The notes beneath the pieces are model-generated. The model was not told the DNA's origin and searched no databases. It saw only the letters and a program-made list of their open reading frames with translations. The translations under genes were made by a program, and so were the position numbers. From JAJEDW01 sp963555775 (GTDB lineage: Bacteria > Acidobacteriota > Terriglobia > 20CM-2-55-15), in contig CAUVWY020000009.1 in assembly GCA_963555775.3 (NCBI GenBank), forward strand, positions 1,240,001-1,304,000: DNA of 64,000 nucleotides. The letters are read 5' to 3'. Shown piece by piece: positions 44,484 through 53,929 of this stretch; within the stretch, counting starts at the first letter, position 1; every line of letters starts with the position of its first letter.

Positions 44484-44963
44484 ATGAATCCGGATCAATC
44501 TCTCAGAAACCATCTGGTCGCCATGCTGGACGGCGGCCATTCTCACGACTCCTTCGATAAAGCCGTTTCGAACTGGAAACCCGAACTCCGGGGCGTCCGG
44601 CCCGCGGGTGGAAACCATTCGTCATGGGAACTGTTGGAGCACATGCGGATCGCGCAGTGGGACATGCTGGAGTTCTCCCGAAGCGCCCGGCATGTTTCGC
44701 CAAAGTGGCCCGACGGGTATTGGCCCGAGACGGCGGAGCTTCCGAACGATGAGGCGTGGGATGAGAGCATCGAATGGTACGGCGAGGACCTCAAGCTCAT
44801 GCTCGGGCTGATCCTCGATCCAAAAGTGGATCTGCACGCCCGTATTCTTCACGGCGACGGTCAAACGCTTTTAAGGGAAGCCCTCACGCTGGCCACGCAC
44901 AATTCGTATCACATCGGCCAGTTGATGACTTTGAAGCGGATCCTTAACGCGTCGGCGGACTAG
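44484..44963 (+). CDS. DinB-family metalloenzyme-like protein
   Basis: A 159-residue four-helix-bundle protein of the DinB/YfiT type. Three candidate metal-ligand histidines are at SWELLEHMRIAQWDM, DLHARILHGDGQ and LATHNSYHIGQL; the last two-His motif is the family's best hallmark. Members include bacillithiol and mycothiol S-transferases, which would fit the bacilliredoxin gene nearby, but no function is proven. It overlaps the convergent Yip1 gene by 4 bp. Confidence 0.82.
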   Translation: MNPDQSLRNHLVAMLDGGHSHDSFDKAVSNWKPELRGVRPAGGNHSSWELLEHMRIAQWDMLEFSRSARHVSPKWPDGYWPETAELPNDEAWDESIEWYGEDLKLMLGLILDPKVDLHARILHGDGQTLLREALTLATHNSYHIGQLMTLKRILNASAD

Positions 44964-45664
44964 AAGAGTAGGGCCGGCAGCACCCAAAGGGCGACGTAAA
45001 AGAGCCACGGGGTCAGCACGACTACCGTCCTCAGGCCGGCGCCGAGCCGGTTCGACGCGACCACTCCGTAACCGATTATCAACAGGACCAGGATCCAGAC
45101 GGTGGTCAGGCTGAGCGCTTGTGCCAATGCGTAGAGTGCGCCGGCCTCCATCTGCGGATCCATGAAGATCGCCGGACTCAGTACGTTTACTTGGCTCAGC
45201 CGCATCGCCGCCGGCGGGATCGTATACATCACGGCGGTTCCGGCGATGTTGGCCAACAGTATCGGTGTAAACGCAAAAGTGGTCACCGACCAGAACCTCA
45301 TGAAGCTCGGCCGGCTACCGAGAATCAGGAAAATCACAAAGAACAGTCCCGCCACGATGACCGTTACCAGGGTAAAGAGGACCTTAGCGACGTACATGCC
45401 AACGGTCACATAGGGGCTGCCGAAGAATTCACGCGTCTGATCCATCTGTTCCTGAGACATGTTGCCGGCCTGCGGGCTTCTGAGAACGTCTCTCATGAGC
45501 GCCTCGCCGACATCGATCCGGCTGGTCATCAGATATACACTGGCGATGCCGAAAATGATGAAGACCAGGAACGGGATCCACGGCCCCACCCGGTATTCCC
45601 TGATTTCTCCGAAGGCCTCGCCGGGGCTCCATAACGTCTTCAGCATCAGTCTCAGTGCGCGCAT
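44960..45664 (-). CDS. YIP1-family membrane protein
   Basis: A 234-residue membrane protein. The N-terminus LKTLWSPGEAFGEIREYRVG is the Yip1 signature, followed by five helices (WIPFLVFIIFGIASVYLM, LFTLVTVIVAGLFFVIFLIL, SVTTFAFTPILLANIAGTA, AQALSLTTVWILVLLIIGYG and VVVLTPWLFYVALWVLPALL). Its role in bacteria is unclear. It lies 80 bp downstream of the HlyD-type adaptor gene and may belong to the exporter operon. Confidence 0.82.
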   Translation of the reverse strand: MRALRLMLKTLWSPGEAFGEIREYRVGPWIPFLVFIIFGIASVYLMTSRIDVGEALMRDVLRSPQAGNMSQEQMDQTREFFGSPYVTVGMYVAKVLFTLVTVIVAGLFFVIFLILGSRPSFMRFWSVTTFAFTPILLANIAGTAVMYTIPPAAMRLSQVNVLSPAIFMDPQMEAGALYALAQALSLTTVWILVLLIIGYGVVASNRLGAGLRTVVVLTPWLFYVALWVLPALLF

Positions 45665-45744
45665 GCGGGTTCTCCAGGAAAGTCTTGCCGATGCAAGACC
45701 GGGATGCTAAAGGGCCAGCCGCGTTTTCTTAACGGAATTCAGAC

Positions 45745-46956
45745 TCAGTTTGTTCCAAGAGAAACGACTTCGACGCCGTCGGAGACGTCCTGTCCGGGGT
45801 ATACGATCACGATCTCGGACTCCGCCAGTCCGGTCAGAACCTCGGCTTCGAGGGCGTTTCGCCGGCCGATCTCTATCGTGCGGAGTTCGGCCAATCCACC
45901 ATTCACGACGAATACGGTCCAATCGTCTCCCGTGCGGAAAAGGCTTCCCGTCGCGACCTTGAGCGTGTCGGAAGTTTCCCAGGTCACAACCCGTATCTCC
46001 ACCCGATATCCGTCTCCAAGGTACTCGGCTGTTTGTGCGGGATCGTTGAAATCGACCACGACATTGACCCGCTGTTCCTCCACGCCCAGTGCCGACAACT
46101 TGGTGAATCCCGAAGGTTCCACAAGACGAACCCGGCCTTCGAGTGTGATCCCGCCGCCCCACTGTTCGATCAGCACGCGGTGGCCGGAACGCACCCGCAC
46201 GGCGTCTTCGGACAAGAGATCCGAAACGATTTCGATCCGGCCGGTGTCTCCCAGTTCCACCAGGGGTTCGCCGGCGGGAACAACCGCTTCGCTTTCCCGC
46301 ATCCGGCGAAGGACCACTCCATCGATGGGCGACCGGATCGTGATGGGGTTGCCGGAGCCGTCCGCCGCCGTATCATCGGTGATTTGAACGAGACTGGCCT
46401 GGGCGACCATGACCGCCTGTTCCGCATCGCCGACTTCGAATTCCGCGGCGTTGAGCGCTTCGCGTGCCGCCCGGGCTTCGAACTGCGCCGAGTCGAAGCG
46501 TTCGCGTGAAATGAGGCCCTGGTCGAAAAGCTCCCGGTCGCGCGTGAGTCGGGACTCGGCGAAATTCAGTGCCTCGCGCAGGCGTTCGCGGTTGGCGCGC
46601 GTCCTTCCGATCCCCGCCTGGGCGGCCTGCAACCGGGCCTCGGCCTCGGCACGGCTCCGGGTGTCCAGAAAGCCCGGTTCAACCGGGCGGAACGTGGCGA
46701 TGCGGGTTTGCCCCGCCGACACGCGATCACCGGGTTCGAGATCGATTCTCAGGACACGTCCGGCCACGGGCGTCGACACGACGAACCGCTCCCTCAGCCG
46801 CGTTTCGCCTTCTTCGTCGATGGTGACCATCATGGGGCCGCGCGTCACGACCTCGACGTCCACAACGATCGGTTGCGGTTCGAACGCGTAGATCAGGGCC
46901 GCCACGATTGCCGCCACGAACAGGAAAGCGGCGAATCGTCTTAAAAAGCGTTTCAT
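45745..46956 (-). CDS. periplasmic adaptor (HlyD/MFP family) of an ABC exporter
   Basis: A 403-residue membrane-fusion protein anchored by one N-terminal helix (FAAFLFVAAIVAALIYAF). It has the half-lipoyl/coiled-coil hairpin arrangement: VAGRVLRIDLEPGDRVSAGQ before, and ARLQAAQAGIGRTRANRERL with ALNAAEFEVGDAEQAVMVAQ in the coiled coil. IRSPIDGVVLRRMRESEAVV closes the lipoyl part, and a barrel region follows. It should link the inner-membrane permease to an outer-membrane exit duct. It begins 1 bp after the permease stop. Confidence 0.9.
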   Translation of the reverse strand: MKRFLRRFAAFLFVAAIVAALIYAFEPQPIVVDVEVVTRGPMMVTIDEEGETRLRERFVVSTPVAGRVLRIDLEPGDRVSAGQTRIATFRPVEPGFLDTRSRAEAEARLQAAQAGIGRTRANRERLREALNFAESRLTRDRELFDQGLISRERFDSAQFEARAAREALNAAEFEVGDAEQAVMVAQASLVQITDDTAADGSGNPITIRSPIDGVVLRRMRESEAVVPAGEPLVELGDTGRIEIVSDLLSEDAVRVRSGHRVLIEQWGGGITLEGRVRLVEPSGFTKLSALGVEEQRVNVVVDFNDPAQTAEYLGDGYRVEIRVVTWETSDTLKVATGSLFRTGDDWTVFVVNGGLAELRTIEIGRRNALEAEVLTGLAESEIVIVYPGQDVSDGVEVVSLGTN

Positions 46957-46957
46957 C

Positions 46958-49324
46958 TCAATCTCTTGTCTTCAAAACGCCGACCAGATCGAGCCGATTC
47001 AGCTTTCGCCACACCACCAGGCTCGAGAACATGGTTGCAACCAGTACGCTGATAGCCGCCCGTCCGTAGGTATTGTTGCCTACAACCAGAGGAATCCGAT
47101 ACAGTTCGTTGCTTCCGATCGTTTCGACGGTGAACCACGCGAGTCCGTATCCAAGAAGCAGGCCGACAGGGATGGCGATGGCGGTCAGCAAGGCGAACTC
47201 ACCCAACAGAATGTAGGCAATCTCCCGTTTCGTGAAGCCGATGACACGCAGGCTGGCCAATTCCCAGCTTCGTTCCGACAGCGAAATACGGGCGGCGTTA
47301 TAGATGACGCCGAACGCAATCACACTGGAAAATATCTGATTGAAGAACACGATCACGCCTATGTTCTGTTGAACTGTGTCCCTGAATGCCTGAGCCGACG
47401 CCTCCTTTAGAGCGACGGCCGCCACCGAAGGCGTGTTCTTGAGCCGTACAAGGAGCCGGTCCACCTCGGAAGCGTCCACTTGCAGGAAGGCGCCCGTGAC
47501 GACGCCACCCTCGCGCATCAGATCTCGAAGCGCCCCTATTTCCATGTAGGCCGAGGTGCCGAGAAACTCATCGACCACGGCGGCGACCTGGACTTCACGG
47601 ACTGGGCGCGCACCCTCCAGAACCTCGATCGTCAGGACATCGCCCGCGACCACCCCGATATTTTGCGCCATCTGTCTCGACAGGACCACCCCGTCTGGAG
47701 GAAGCGATGTTTCAGTCAGGTCCGAGTGGACCACCCGATTCAATTCCTGGTCGGCGACCAGGCCCGTGATTGCGGTTTGCCGGGACCTGTGGCCGAAGCG
47801 CAGGCGGGCGGGAACCGAACGCAGGGGTTCCAGATTCATGACCCCATCGAGGCTGGCAAGTTCGAACAGCGCGCTCGGGGACGCGGGTTCGATAAAGTTC
47901 ACCGTGATGTCCTGACGTTGGGCGACGTTGAACTGAATGCCCACCATGGCGTTCATCGAATCCATGAAGAACGACCCTTCGACGACCATGGCCGCGCCGA
48001 ATGCGATACCGATCACCGAGAGGGCGGTTCGGAACGGCCGACGGGTGAGATTTCTTACAATCATCCGGCTGGCGGGCGAAAGCCATCGCCGCAGCCCCAG
48101 ACGTTCGATCAGGCTCACTCTGTAATGGGCCGGCGCCTGGGGACGCATGGCTTCGGCCGGCGGCAGATCCACTGCCCGTCGAACCGCTCCCCGAGCCCCA
48201 AGCAAGGCGGCGCCGAGGCTGACGATAACCGCGGTCGCGATGACGTTCGGCGCGATTCTGAACTCCAGAATCGGGAATCGAAAGAAGTCGTTGTAGATAT
48301 TGACCAGACCGGATGCCAGCCACGAACCGCTCGCGATCCCGATGGCGATTCCCATGACCGCTACCGCCAAAGCCCACAGGTAGTAGTGCAGTCCCACTTC
48401 GAAGTTGGAGTAGCCCAAAGCCTTGAGCGCGGCGATCTGTTCCCTCTGCAAGGCCACGATTCGTCCCAGTACCATGTTGAGAAGGAACGCTGCGAGAGCG
48501 AGGAAAATGATCGGAACGATGGTTCCGAAGCTCTGCAACTGGGCCAGTTCGTTGCTGAGGAACCAGTGCGACAATTGCTGGGACCGCGGAATTGCACCCA
48601 GCCCCCCATACCGTTCGAGGATGCGGTCCAGGTGCGCGATGACTTCAACCTCGGAGGCTCCGGGCATCAAACGGAGCACGACGTCGTTGAAACCGCCATC
48701 CATATCGAACGCCGCGGCAAGTGATTGCCGGTTCACCCAGACGATGCCGTGTCTTCGGTTGTCGGGAACAATGTCGCCGGCCCGGATGGTGTAGATGAAC
48801 TCCGGCGACAACGCGGTACCCGCAATCACCAATTCCCGCCTGGAGCCGTTGATGACGGCTACAACGATGTCTCCCGGCTCCAGTCCGTGTGCAAGGGCAA
48901 ACCCTTCGTTGACGAGGATTTCATCGCGCCGATTCGGATCGATGTACCGCCCCTTCCGAATGAACAGATCGTTGAGCATGGCCTGCCGTCGCGCGGGGAT
49001 CGACACGAGTCGCGCCACCGCGGGTTCAACCATGCCGGGCATGTCAAGGGTGACGTCCGCGCTGACGCGTAACTCGGCGCGAGCGACTCCCGGGATCGCG
49101 TTGATTCGGTCGTCCAGGTAAAGTGGGCCGCGCTTGAGCCACACGAAAACATCGGCAAAGCGGTAACGATCGTAATAGGCTGCCTGGGTGAGCCGGAGCG
49201 ATTCGAACGCTCCGAGGTACATGATGTAGATGGCGACTCCCGACGCAATGACGAGGCTGATCGCGAGCACCTGCCCCTTGATGTGCCAGAGATCGCGAAG
49301 AAGTTTGCGATGGATCGCCTGCAT
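46958..49324 (-). CDS. FtsX/DevC-like ABC exporter permease
   Basis: A 788-residue permease with two FtsX units. The first helix and following segment are HIKGQVLAISLVIASGVAIY; NMVLGRIVALQREQIAALKA LGYSNFEVGLHYYLWALAVA marks the first FtsX domain. The second has RLGLRRWLSPASRMIVRNLT, IGIAFGAAMVVEGSFFMDSM, SERSWELASLRVIGFTKREI and TAIAIPVGLLLGYGLAWFTV. The periplasmic parts are large. With the ATPase upstream and adaptor downstream it should form a tripartite exporter like DevBCA/MacAB. The substrate is not visible. Confidence 0.9.
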   Translation of the reverse strand: MQAIHRKLLRDLWHIKGQVLAISLVIASGVAIYIMYLGAFESLRLTQAAYYDRYRFADVFVWLKRGPLYLDDRINAIPGVARAELRVSADVTLDMPGMVEPAVARLVSIPARRQAMLNDLFIRKGRYIDPNRRDEILVNEGFALAHGLEPGDIVVAVINGSRRELVIAGTALSPEFIYTIRAGDIVPDNRRHGIVWVNRQSLAAAFDMDGGFNDVVLRLMPGASEVEVIAHLDRILERYGGLGAIPRSQQLSHWFLSNELAQLQSFGTIVPIIFLALAAFLLNMVLGRIVALQREQIAALKALGYSNFEVGLHYYLWALAVAVMGIAIGIASGSWLASGLVNIYNDFFRFPILEFRIAPNVIATAVIVSLGAALLGARGAVRRAVDLPPAEAMRPQAPAHYRVSLIERLGLRRWLSPASRMIVRNLTRRPFRTALSVIGIAFGAAMVVEGSFFMDSMNAMVGIQFNVAQRQDITVNFIEPASPSALFELASLDGVMNLEPLRSVPARLRFGHRSRQTAITGLVADQELNRVVHSDLTETSLPPDGVVLSRQMAQNIGVVAGDVLTIEVLEGARPVREVQVAAVVDEFLGTSAYMEIGALRDLMREGGVVTGAFLQVDASEVDRLLVRLKNTPSVAAVALKEASAQAFRDTVQQNIGVIVFFNQIFSSVIAFGVIYNAARISLSERSWELASLRVIGFTKREIAYILLGEFALLTAIAIPVGLLLGYGLAWFTVETIGSNELYRIPLVVGNNTYGRAAISVLVATMFSSLVVWRKLNRLDLVGVLKTRD

Positions 49325-49331
49325 TACGACG

Positions 49332-50087
49332 TTACCATTCGAGATCCGACGGCCGTTTCTTGGTGGCGTTCCTGCGTACTGACGCGATGCGTCCGTTTGA
49401 AAGCGAGATGACGCGATCGGCGATCTCGGCTATCGACGCGTTGTGGGTAATCACGGCCGTTGTCGTTCCCAGTTCCCGGTTGACCCTGGCGATCGTTTCA
49501 AGAACCACCACGCCAGTTTCGATGTCAAGCGCCCCCGTGGGTTCGTCGCACAAGAGAACATCCGGGTTCTTGGCAACCGCACGGGCGATGGCGACCCTCT
49601 GCTGTTCTCCGCCGGATAGTTGCGCCGGGAAGTGGTCCAGTCGGTCGCCCAGATCGACGCGATCGAGCGCCTCGCCGGGCGTCAACGGATGTTTGCCAAT
49701 GTCGGTCACCAGTGCGACGTTCTCACGCGCGGTCAGGCTGGGAATGAGATTGTAGAACTGAAAGACGAAACCAACGTGGTGCCGCCGGTACTCGGTGAGT
49801 TCGGATTCCGCGGCCGCGGTCAAATTGCGGCCGCGATAGAAGACCTCGCCACTGGTTGGGACATCGAGCCCGCCGAGAATGTTCAGAAGGGTCGACTTGC
49901 CGCTGCCCGAGGGTCCGAGCAGGACAATGAATTCGGATTCGTAAAGGGACAGGTCGATGCCGCGGAGAGCGTGGACTTCGACATCGCCCATCGGATAAAC
50001 CTTGGTCACGTTTCGGGCTTCAAAAACCTGCTTTTGGCTTTGTTGACCCGACGCGCTGCCCTGGACTGTCTCCGACTGGAGAGTCAT
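49332..50087 (-). CDS. ABC exporter ATP-binding protein (LolD/MacB-type)
   Basis: A 251-residue ATPase that powers the exporter. Walker A is LLGPSGSGKSTLLN, the Q-loop is VGFVFQFYNLIPSLTA, the signature is QLSGGEQQRVAIARA, Walker B is DVLLCDEPTGALD and the H-loop is TTAVITHNASIAEIADRV. The ENVAL region and GALD are typical of the LolD/MacB subfamily. The ATG at 50087 is used; a GTG-like upstream frame would add 10 residues. It is the first gene of the exporter operon and 7 bp ahead of the permease. Confidence 0.93.
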   Translation of the reverse strand: MTLQSETVQGSASGQQSQKQVFEARNVTKVYPMGDVEVHALRGIDLSLYESEFIVLLGPSGSGKSTLLNILGGLDVPTSGEVFYRGRNLTAAAESELTEYRRHHVGFVFQFYNLIPSLTARENVALVTDIGKHPLTPGEALDRVDLGDRLDHFPAQLSGGEQQRVAIARAVAKNPDVLLCDEPTGALDIETGVVVLETIARVNRELGTTTAVITHNASIAEIADRVISLSNGRIASVRRNATKKRPSDLEW

Positions 50088-50309
50088 GACACGCCCATCT
50101 GGAGAGTCATGATGCACCTATGGAAGATTTGCCAGCTTTTCGCATGAATTGTCCGGTGACAGCGCCGGAACCGTCCGACAATACCAAGTTTCCACAGGTC
50201 GGACTCCCGGCATCTCTAAAGGCTACTCGTGCAGTGAGGTTTGGGCAAGGCGGTCTCGGGCGAGGTACGCGAGCCGCCTTCAAGAAGGGGGTGCCGCCGA
50301 CGGCGTGGA

Positions 50310-50678
50310 TTAGCGGCCGACGCGGTTTCCGGATTCCGTCTCGAACGCGGTGACGTAGCCGCCTTCGCTTCCGTCGCGCATGGGCGCAATCGTCACCTTG
50401 ATCCGGTCTCCGAACTCGATCATGTCGGGCCGCCAGCCTGAACGGTACACGTTGTTGCGGCTGTGCCCTTCGAACTCGATGTCCCTTACTCCCCGTTCGT
50501 CGGTCACCTGCAGGACCAGCGTGAGATGGGGGTTGACGACTTCCAGCTTCTGGACCACGCCTTCCATTTCAACCGTGTTGTTGAAGTCCATTGCCGCCGC
50601 CGAATGGTGGGCGAAGACCCCGGAAACTCCGGCGAGGACCAGAATCATGCCGGCGAAGGCCCCTCGAATCGGATTCAT
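50310..50678 (-). CDS. DUF6152 family secreted protein (copy 5)
   Basis: A 122-residue DUF6152 member. The signal peptide (MILVLAGVSGVFA) ends at residue 23 and His24-His25 follow. MEG is at 38-40 and NPH at 49-51 (VVNPHLTLVLQV), 28 residues into the mature chain. The ATG at 50678 begins the signal; an ATG 15 bp upstream is also possible. It lies 30 bp downstream of a companion protein, which in turn is downstream of a copper-type P-ATPase, all on the minus strand. Confidence 0.82.
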   Translation of the reverse strand: MNPIRGAFAGMILVLAGVSGVFAHHSAAAMDFNNTVEMEGVVQKLEVVNPHLTLVLQVTDERGVRDIEFEGHSRNNVYRSGWRPDMIEFGDRIKVTIAPMRDGSEGGYVTAFETESGNRVGR

Positions 50679-50707
50679 GACTGGACGCTCCATTGGTTGC
50701 TCCGTTT

Positions 50708-51436
50708 TTATTGTGTCGAGGTTTCTGCCGCCGCGCGGAGTTCTTCCAGGCGGTTCTGCCAGATCGGTTCGTTGCATTCGTAGGTCATCAGGAATCCGTT
50801 CGGTATGATGGACCATCGCTTCACATCCGAGACCGGTTCGGTGTAAAAGTCCGGATCGGTCATCGTCATCTCGGCGGTCAGCACCTTTCTGCCGTCTTCC
50901 TCGGTCAGCGTGTACCGTTCGACGATGCTCGCCCGATCGCTGTGGGCGTAACGCTGGTTCACCTGTTCCTTCAGTTGAGTGGTTTCCACAATCAGCGTGT
51001 CCCCTTCCCATCGGCCGGTGGAGTACCCGTTGCGCTCGGGAACGCGGTCGCCCTCCAGGATGATGCGGTCGCCGAAATATACGCGGCGGATCTCGTTGTG
51101 CGCTTCGTAGACGATCGTGATCTGATCGGGCCGCTGGATCACTTCCATCGGATACCCGCCCGAACCCAGCATCGATCCCGGCATGCCGGTTCCGAGGCAA
51201 TATCCTCCCGGCGTCTCTCCGAGCGGGGACACCAGGGCTCGGTATTCGGCAACCTTGGCTTGTGCCTCATCGCGGAGAGGCAAATCGGGGCCGGCTTGGC
51301 CGCGGCCTCGAGGTCCGCCGGCATAATTGGTCCAGATGCCTGTGAAATCCGGAGTTTCGGTTTGTGCAAAACCGATCCCGGCGATCAGGCCCATGATCGA
51401 CACGTATCGAAGGCAGGTTGCAATTCTGCTGGACAT
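50708..51436 (-). CDS. secreted DUF6152-companion protein, unknown function
   Basis: A 242-residue exported protein (signal YVSIMGLIAGIGFAQ). Companion-family landmarks: FTGIWTN, internal Cys (GGYCLGTGMPGSM) followed by PMEVIQRPDQITIVYE, the strongly conserved STGRWEGDTLIVETTQLK, VERYTLTEEDG, MTDPDFYTEP and a C-terminal YECNEP. It is very like the 9016-9729 protein in pattern. The ATG at 51436 begins the signal peptide. The DUF6152 gene follows 29 bp later on the same strand, so this is the fourth directly paired module. Confidence 0.8.
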   Translation of the reverse strand: MSSRIATCLRYVSIMGLIAGIGFAQTETPDFTGIWTNYAGGPRGRGQAGPDLPLRDEAQAKVAEYRALVSPLGETPGGYCLGTGMPGSMLGSGGYPMEVIQRPDQITIVYEAHNEIRRVYFGDRIILEGDRVPERNGYSTGRWEGDTLIVETTQLKEQVNQRYAHSDRASIVERYTLTEEDGRKVLTAEMTMTDPDFYTEPVSDVKRWSIIPNGFLMTYECNEPIWQNRLEELRAAAETSTQ

Positions 51437-51545
51437 CGATTCCTCCATCTCCGCGTGAATTGTACACAAGTGATATACGGACGGGTAGAGAATTGGCGGA
51501 TCCGGCGGCTGAAGATCCCGATCGCGGATGCGTTGGTACCGGCTG

Positions 51546-53852
51546 CTATAACGCGACCCGGCGTAACCGTAACGCGTTCGAGATTACCGATAGCGAACTG
51601 AACGTCATTGCGGCGCTTGCGATAATCGGACTCAGCAACAAGCCGAAGAAGGGAAACAGGACCCCCGCGGCCACCGGAACGCCGATCGAGTTGTAGACGA
51701 AGGCGAAGAACAGGTTTTGGCGAATGTTGCGCATGGTGCCGCGGCTCAGCCTGCGCGCGCGCACGATTCCACCGAGATTGCCCTGGACCAGGGTAACGCC
51801 GGCGCTTTCGATCGCGATGTCGGTGCCGTGTCCCATGGCAATACCCACGTCGGCTTGTGCCAGGGCAGGCGCGTCGTTGACGCCGTCCCCGGCCATCGCA
51901 ACGAGGTGGCCGGCTTCCTGGAGTTCACGGACCGCCCGGTGTTTGGCTTCGGGAAGAACCCCGGCCCGCACTTCGACAATTTCCAGGCGCTCGGCCACGG
52001 CTTGCGCGGTTGTCTGGTTGTCGCCGGTGAGCATGACAATCCGGAGCCCTTCTTCGCGCAATGCCCGAATCGCTTCGGGTGTGGTTTCTCTTATCGGATC
52101 GCCGATCGCAATCAGCCCCGCCGGCCGGTTGTCCAGCGCGAGCATGACGACCGTCGCACCGTCTGTCCGGAGCGTCTCCGCAATCCTTGTGAGTGCTTCC
52201 GCGTTGACGTTCCGGTCTTCCATCAAGGCCTGGTTGCCCAGCGCGATCTTGTGGGACCCCGCGACGCCGATGACGCCCTTGCCCGTGATCGACCGGAACT
52301 CTTTGGCAGGTTCGAAGCCGATGCCGCGATCGCGAGCGGCCGAAACGATGGCGCGGGCCAGGGGGTGCTCGCTCGCGGACTCGATCGCCGCGGCCGCGGC
52401 AAGCACTTCCTCTTCCGTCGATGGATCGAGCGCGACGACCTGTTCGACCCGCGGACGGCCCTCGGTCAACGTACCCGTCTTGTCGATCAGGAGCGTGTCG
52501 ACCTTTTCGAGCACTTCCAGCACCTCGGCGTTCTTGATCAGAACGCCGGCTGTTGCGCCCCGGGCCATGCCCACGATGATGGACATGGGCGTCGCGAGTC
52601 CGAGGGCGCACGGGCATGCGACGATCAAGACGGCGACGGCATTGACCAATCCGTAGCCCATTCGCGGTTCAGGGCCGGCCAGAGCCCAGACAACGAAAGT
52701 CAGCACCGAAACTGTGACGACAACGGGAACGAAATAGCCGGCAACGCTATCGGCCAGCCGTTGGATGGGCGCCCGGCTGCGCTGAGCTTCGCCGACCATC
52801 CCCACGATTTGCGAAAGCACCGTGTCCTTCCCGACCTTCTCGGCAACCATCGTGAAGCTTCCCGTTCCGTTGACGGTGCCTCCGGTCACCGCTGAACCCG
52901 TCTCCTTTTCCACCGGTATGGGTTCGCCGCTGATCGCCGATTCGTCGACGGCGCTCCACCCGTCCACGACGCGTCCGTCAACCGGCACCTTGTCGCCCGG
53001 ACGGACACGCAGGAGGTCGTTCCCATGCACGTCGGCCAATTCGACTTCGGTCTCGCTTCCGTCGGCGTCGATTCTGAGAGCCGTCGCGGGGGCCAGATCC
53101 AGAAGCGCGCGGATGGCATCGCCGGTTCGTCGACGGGCCCGAAGTTCAAGGACCTGTCCCAAAAGAACCAGGACCACGATTGCGGCAGCGGCTTCGAAGT
53201 AGACTTGCACTTCGCCTTCCGCGTTTCTGAATGCGCCCGGAAACACCCCGGGCGTCAGGGTCGCGGCAACGCTGTACATGTAGGCCACTCCCGTCCCGAG
53301 GGCGATCAGCGTGAACATGTTCAGACTGCGGTTCACGACCGACGCCCACCCGCGTTCGAAGAACGGCCAACCGCACCACAGGACGACCGGACTGGCCAGA
53401 GCCAATTGAATCCAGTTCAGGCCGCCCATCGACAGAGCGGTGGCAATGGGACTTCCCGCGATCATGTGCCCCATTGCCAGCACGAGCAGGGGTAACGTCA
53501 GCACCAGTCCCACCCTGAACCGACGGGACATGTCGTCCAATTCCGGGTTCGACTGCTCGGCCAGGGCGGCGGCATCGAATTCCAACGGCTCCAACGCCAT
53601 GCCGCACTTCGGGCAGGGGCCAAGGGATTCCTGACGGACTTCCGGGTCCATCGGGCAGGTATAGATCGTTCCGGGCGGCTGCGGGGAGAAGTTTTCCAGC
53701 GCTACGAGACCGCCCCCAAGATACAGCGAGGGAGCGGCTTTGAATTGTTCCAGACACTTGGTCCGGCAGAAGACGTAGCGTGTGCCTTCGTATTCGTAGC
53801 GGTCCGTGGCGGTTCGCTCGTCGACCTCCATGCCGCAAACCGGATCCTTCAT
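51546..53852 (-). CDS. copper-type P1B ATPase with YHS and heavy-metal-binding domains
   Basis: A 768-residue P-type ATPase that probably exports Cu(I). An N-terminal YHS domain (KDPVCGMEVDERTA and CRTKCLEQFKAAP) is followed by a heavy-metal-binding domain (YTCPMDPEVRQESLGPCPKC GMALEP). Then come the transport helices with the CPC metal site (VACPCALGLATP), the phosphorylation motif DKTGTLTEG, the SEHPLARAI His-Pro motif and the hinge AGDGVNDAPALAQADVG. It lacks the usual MxCxxC N-terminal domain. Position next to the DUF6152/companion pair suggests shared metal biology. Confidence 0.92.
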   Translation of the reverse strand: MKDPVCGMEVDERTATDRYEYEGTRYVFCRTKCLEQFKAAPSLYLGGGLVALENFSPQPPGTIYTCPMDPEVRQESLGPCPKCGMALEPLEFDAAALAEQSNPELDDMSRRFRVGLVLTLPLLVLAMGHMIAGSPIATALSMGGLNWIQLALASPVVLWCGWPFFERGWASVVNRSLNMFTLIALGTGVAYMYSVAATLTPGVFPGAFRNAEGEVQVYFEAAAAIVVLVLLGQVLELRARRRTGDAIRALLDLAPATALRIDADGSETEVELADVHGNDLLRVRPGDKVPVDGRVVDGWSAVDESAISGEPIPVEKETGSAVTGGTVNGTGSFTMVAEKVGKDTVLSQIVGMVGEAQRSRAPIQRLADSVAGYFVPVVVTVSVLTFVVWALAGPEPRMGYGLVNAVAVLIVACPCALGLATPMSIIVGMARGATAGVLIKNAEVLEVLEKVDTLLIDKTGTLTEGRPRVEQVVALDPSTEEEVLAAAAAIESASEHPLARAIVSAARDRGIGFEPAKEFRSITGKGVIGVAGSHKIALGNQALMEDRNVNAEALTRIAETLRTDGATVVMLALDNRPAGLIAIGDPIRETTPEAIRALREEGLRIVMLTGDNQTTAQAVAERLEIVEVRAGVLPEAKHRAVRELQEAGHLVAMAGDGVNDAPALAQADVGIAMGHGTDIAIESAGVTLVQGNLGGIVRARRLSRGTMRNIRQNLFFAFVYNSIGVPVAAGVLFPFFGLLLSPIIASAAMTFSSLSVISNALRLRRVAL

Positions 53853-53929
53853 GGGCTGAGTGTACACCGGGCCATCGGGTGCGAACGAACGCCATCCGTT
53901 GGCGGTCTGCCAGCCGGCAGTGACGGGCT

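Noticed and set aside
44960..45664. A plus-strand frame at 45119-45634 opposite the Yip1 gene
   Set aside because: It lacks any domain and the minus-strand frame has the Yip1 signature and regular membrane helices.
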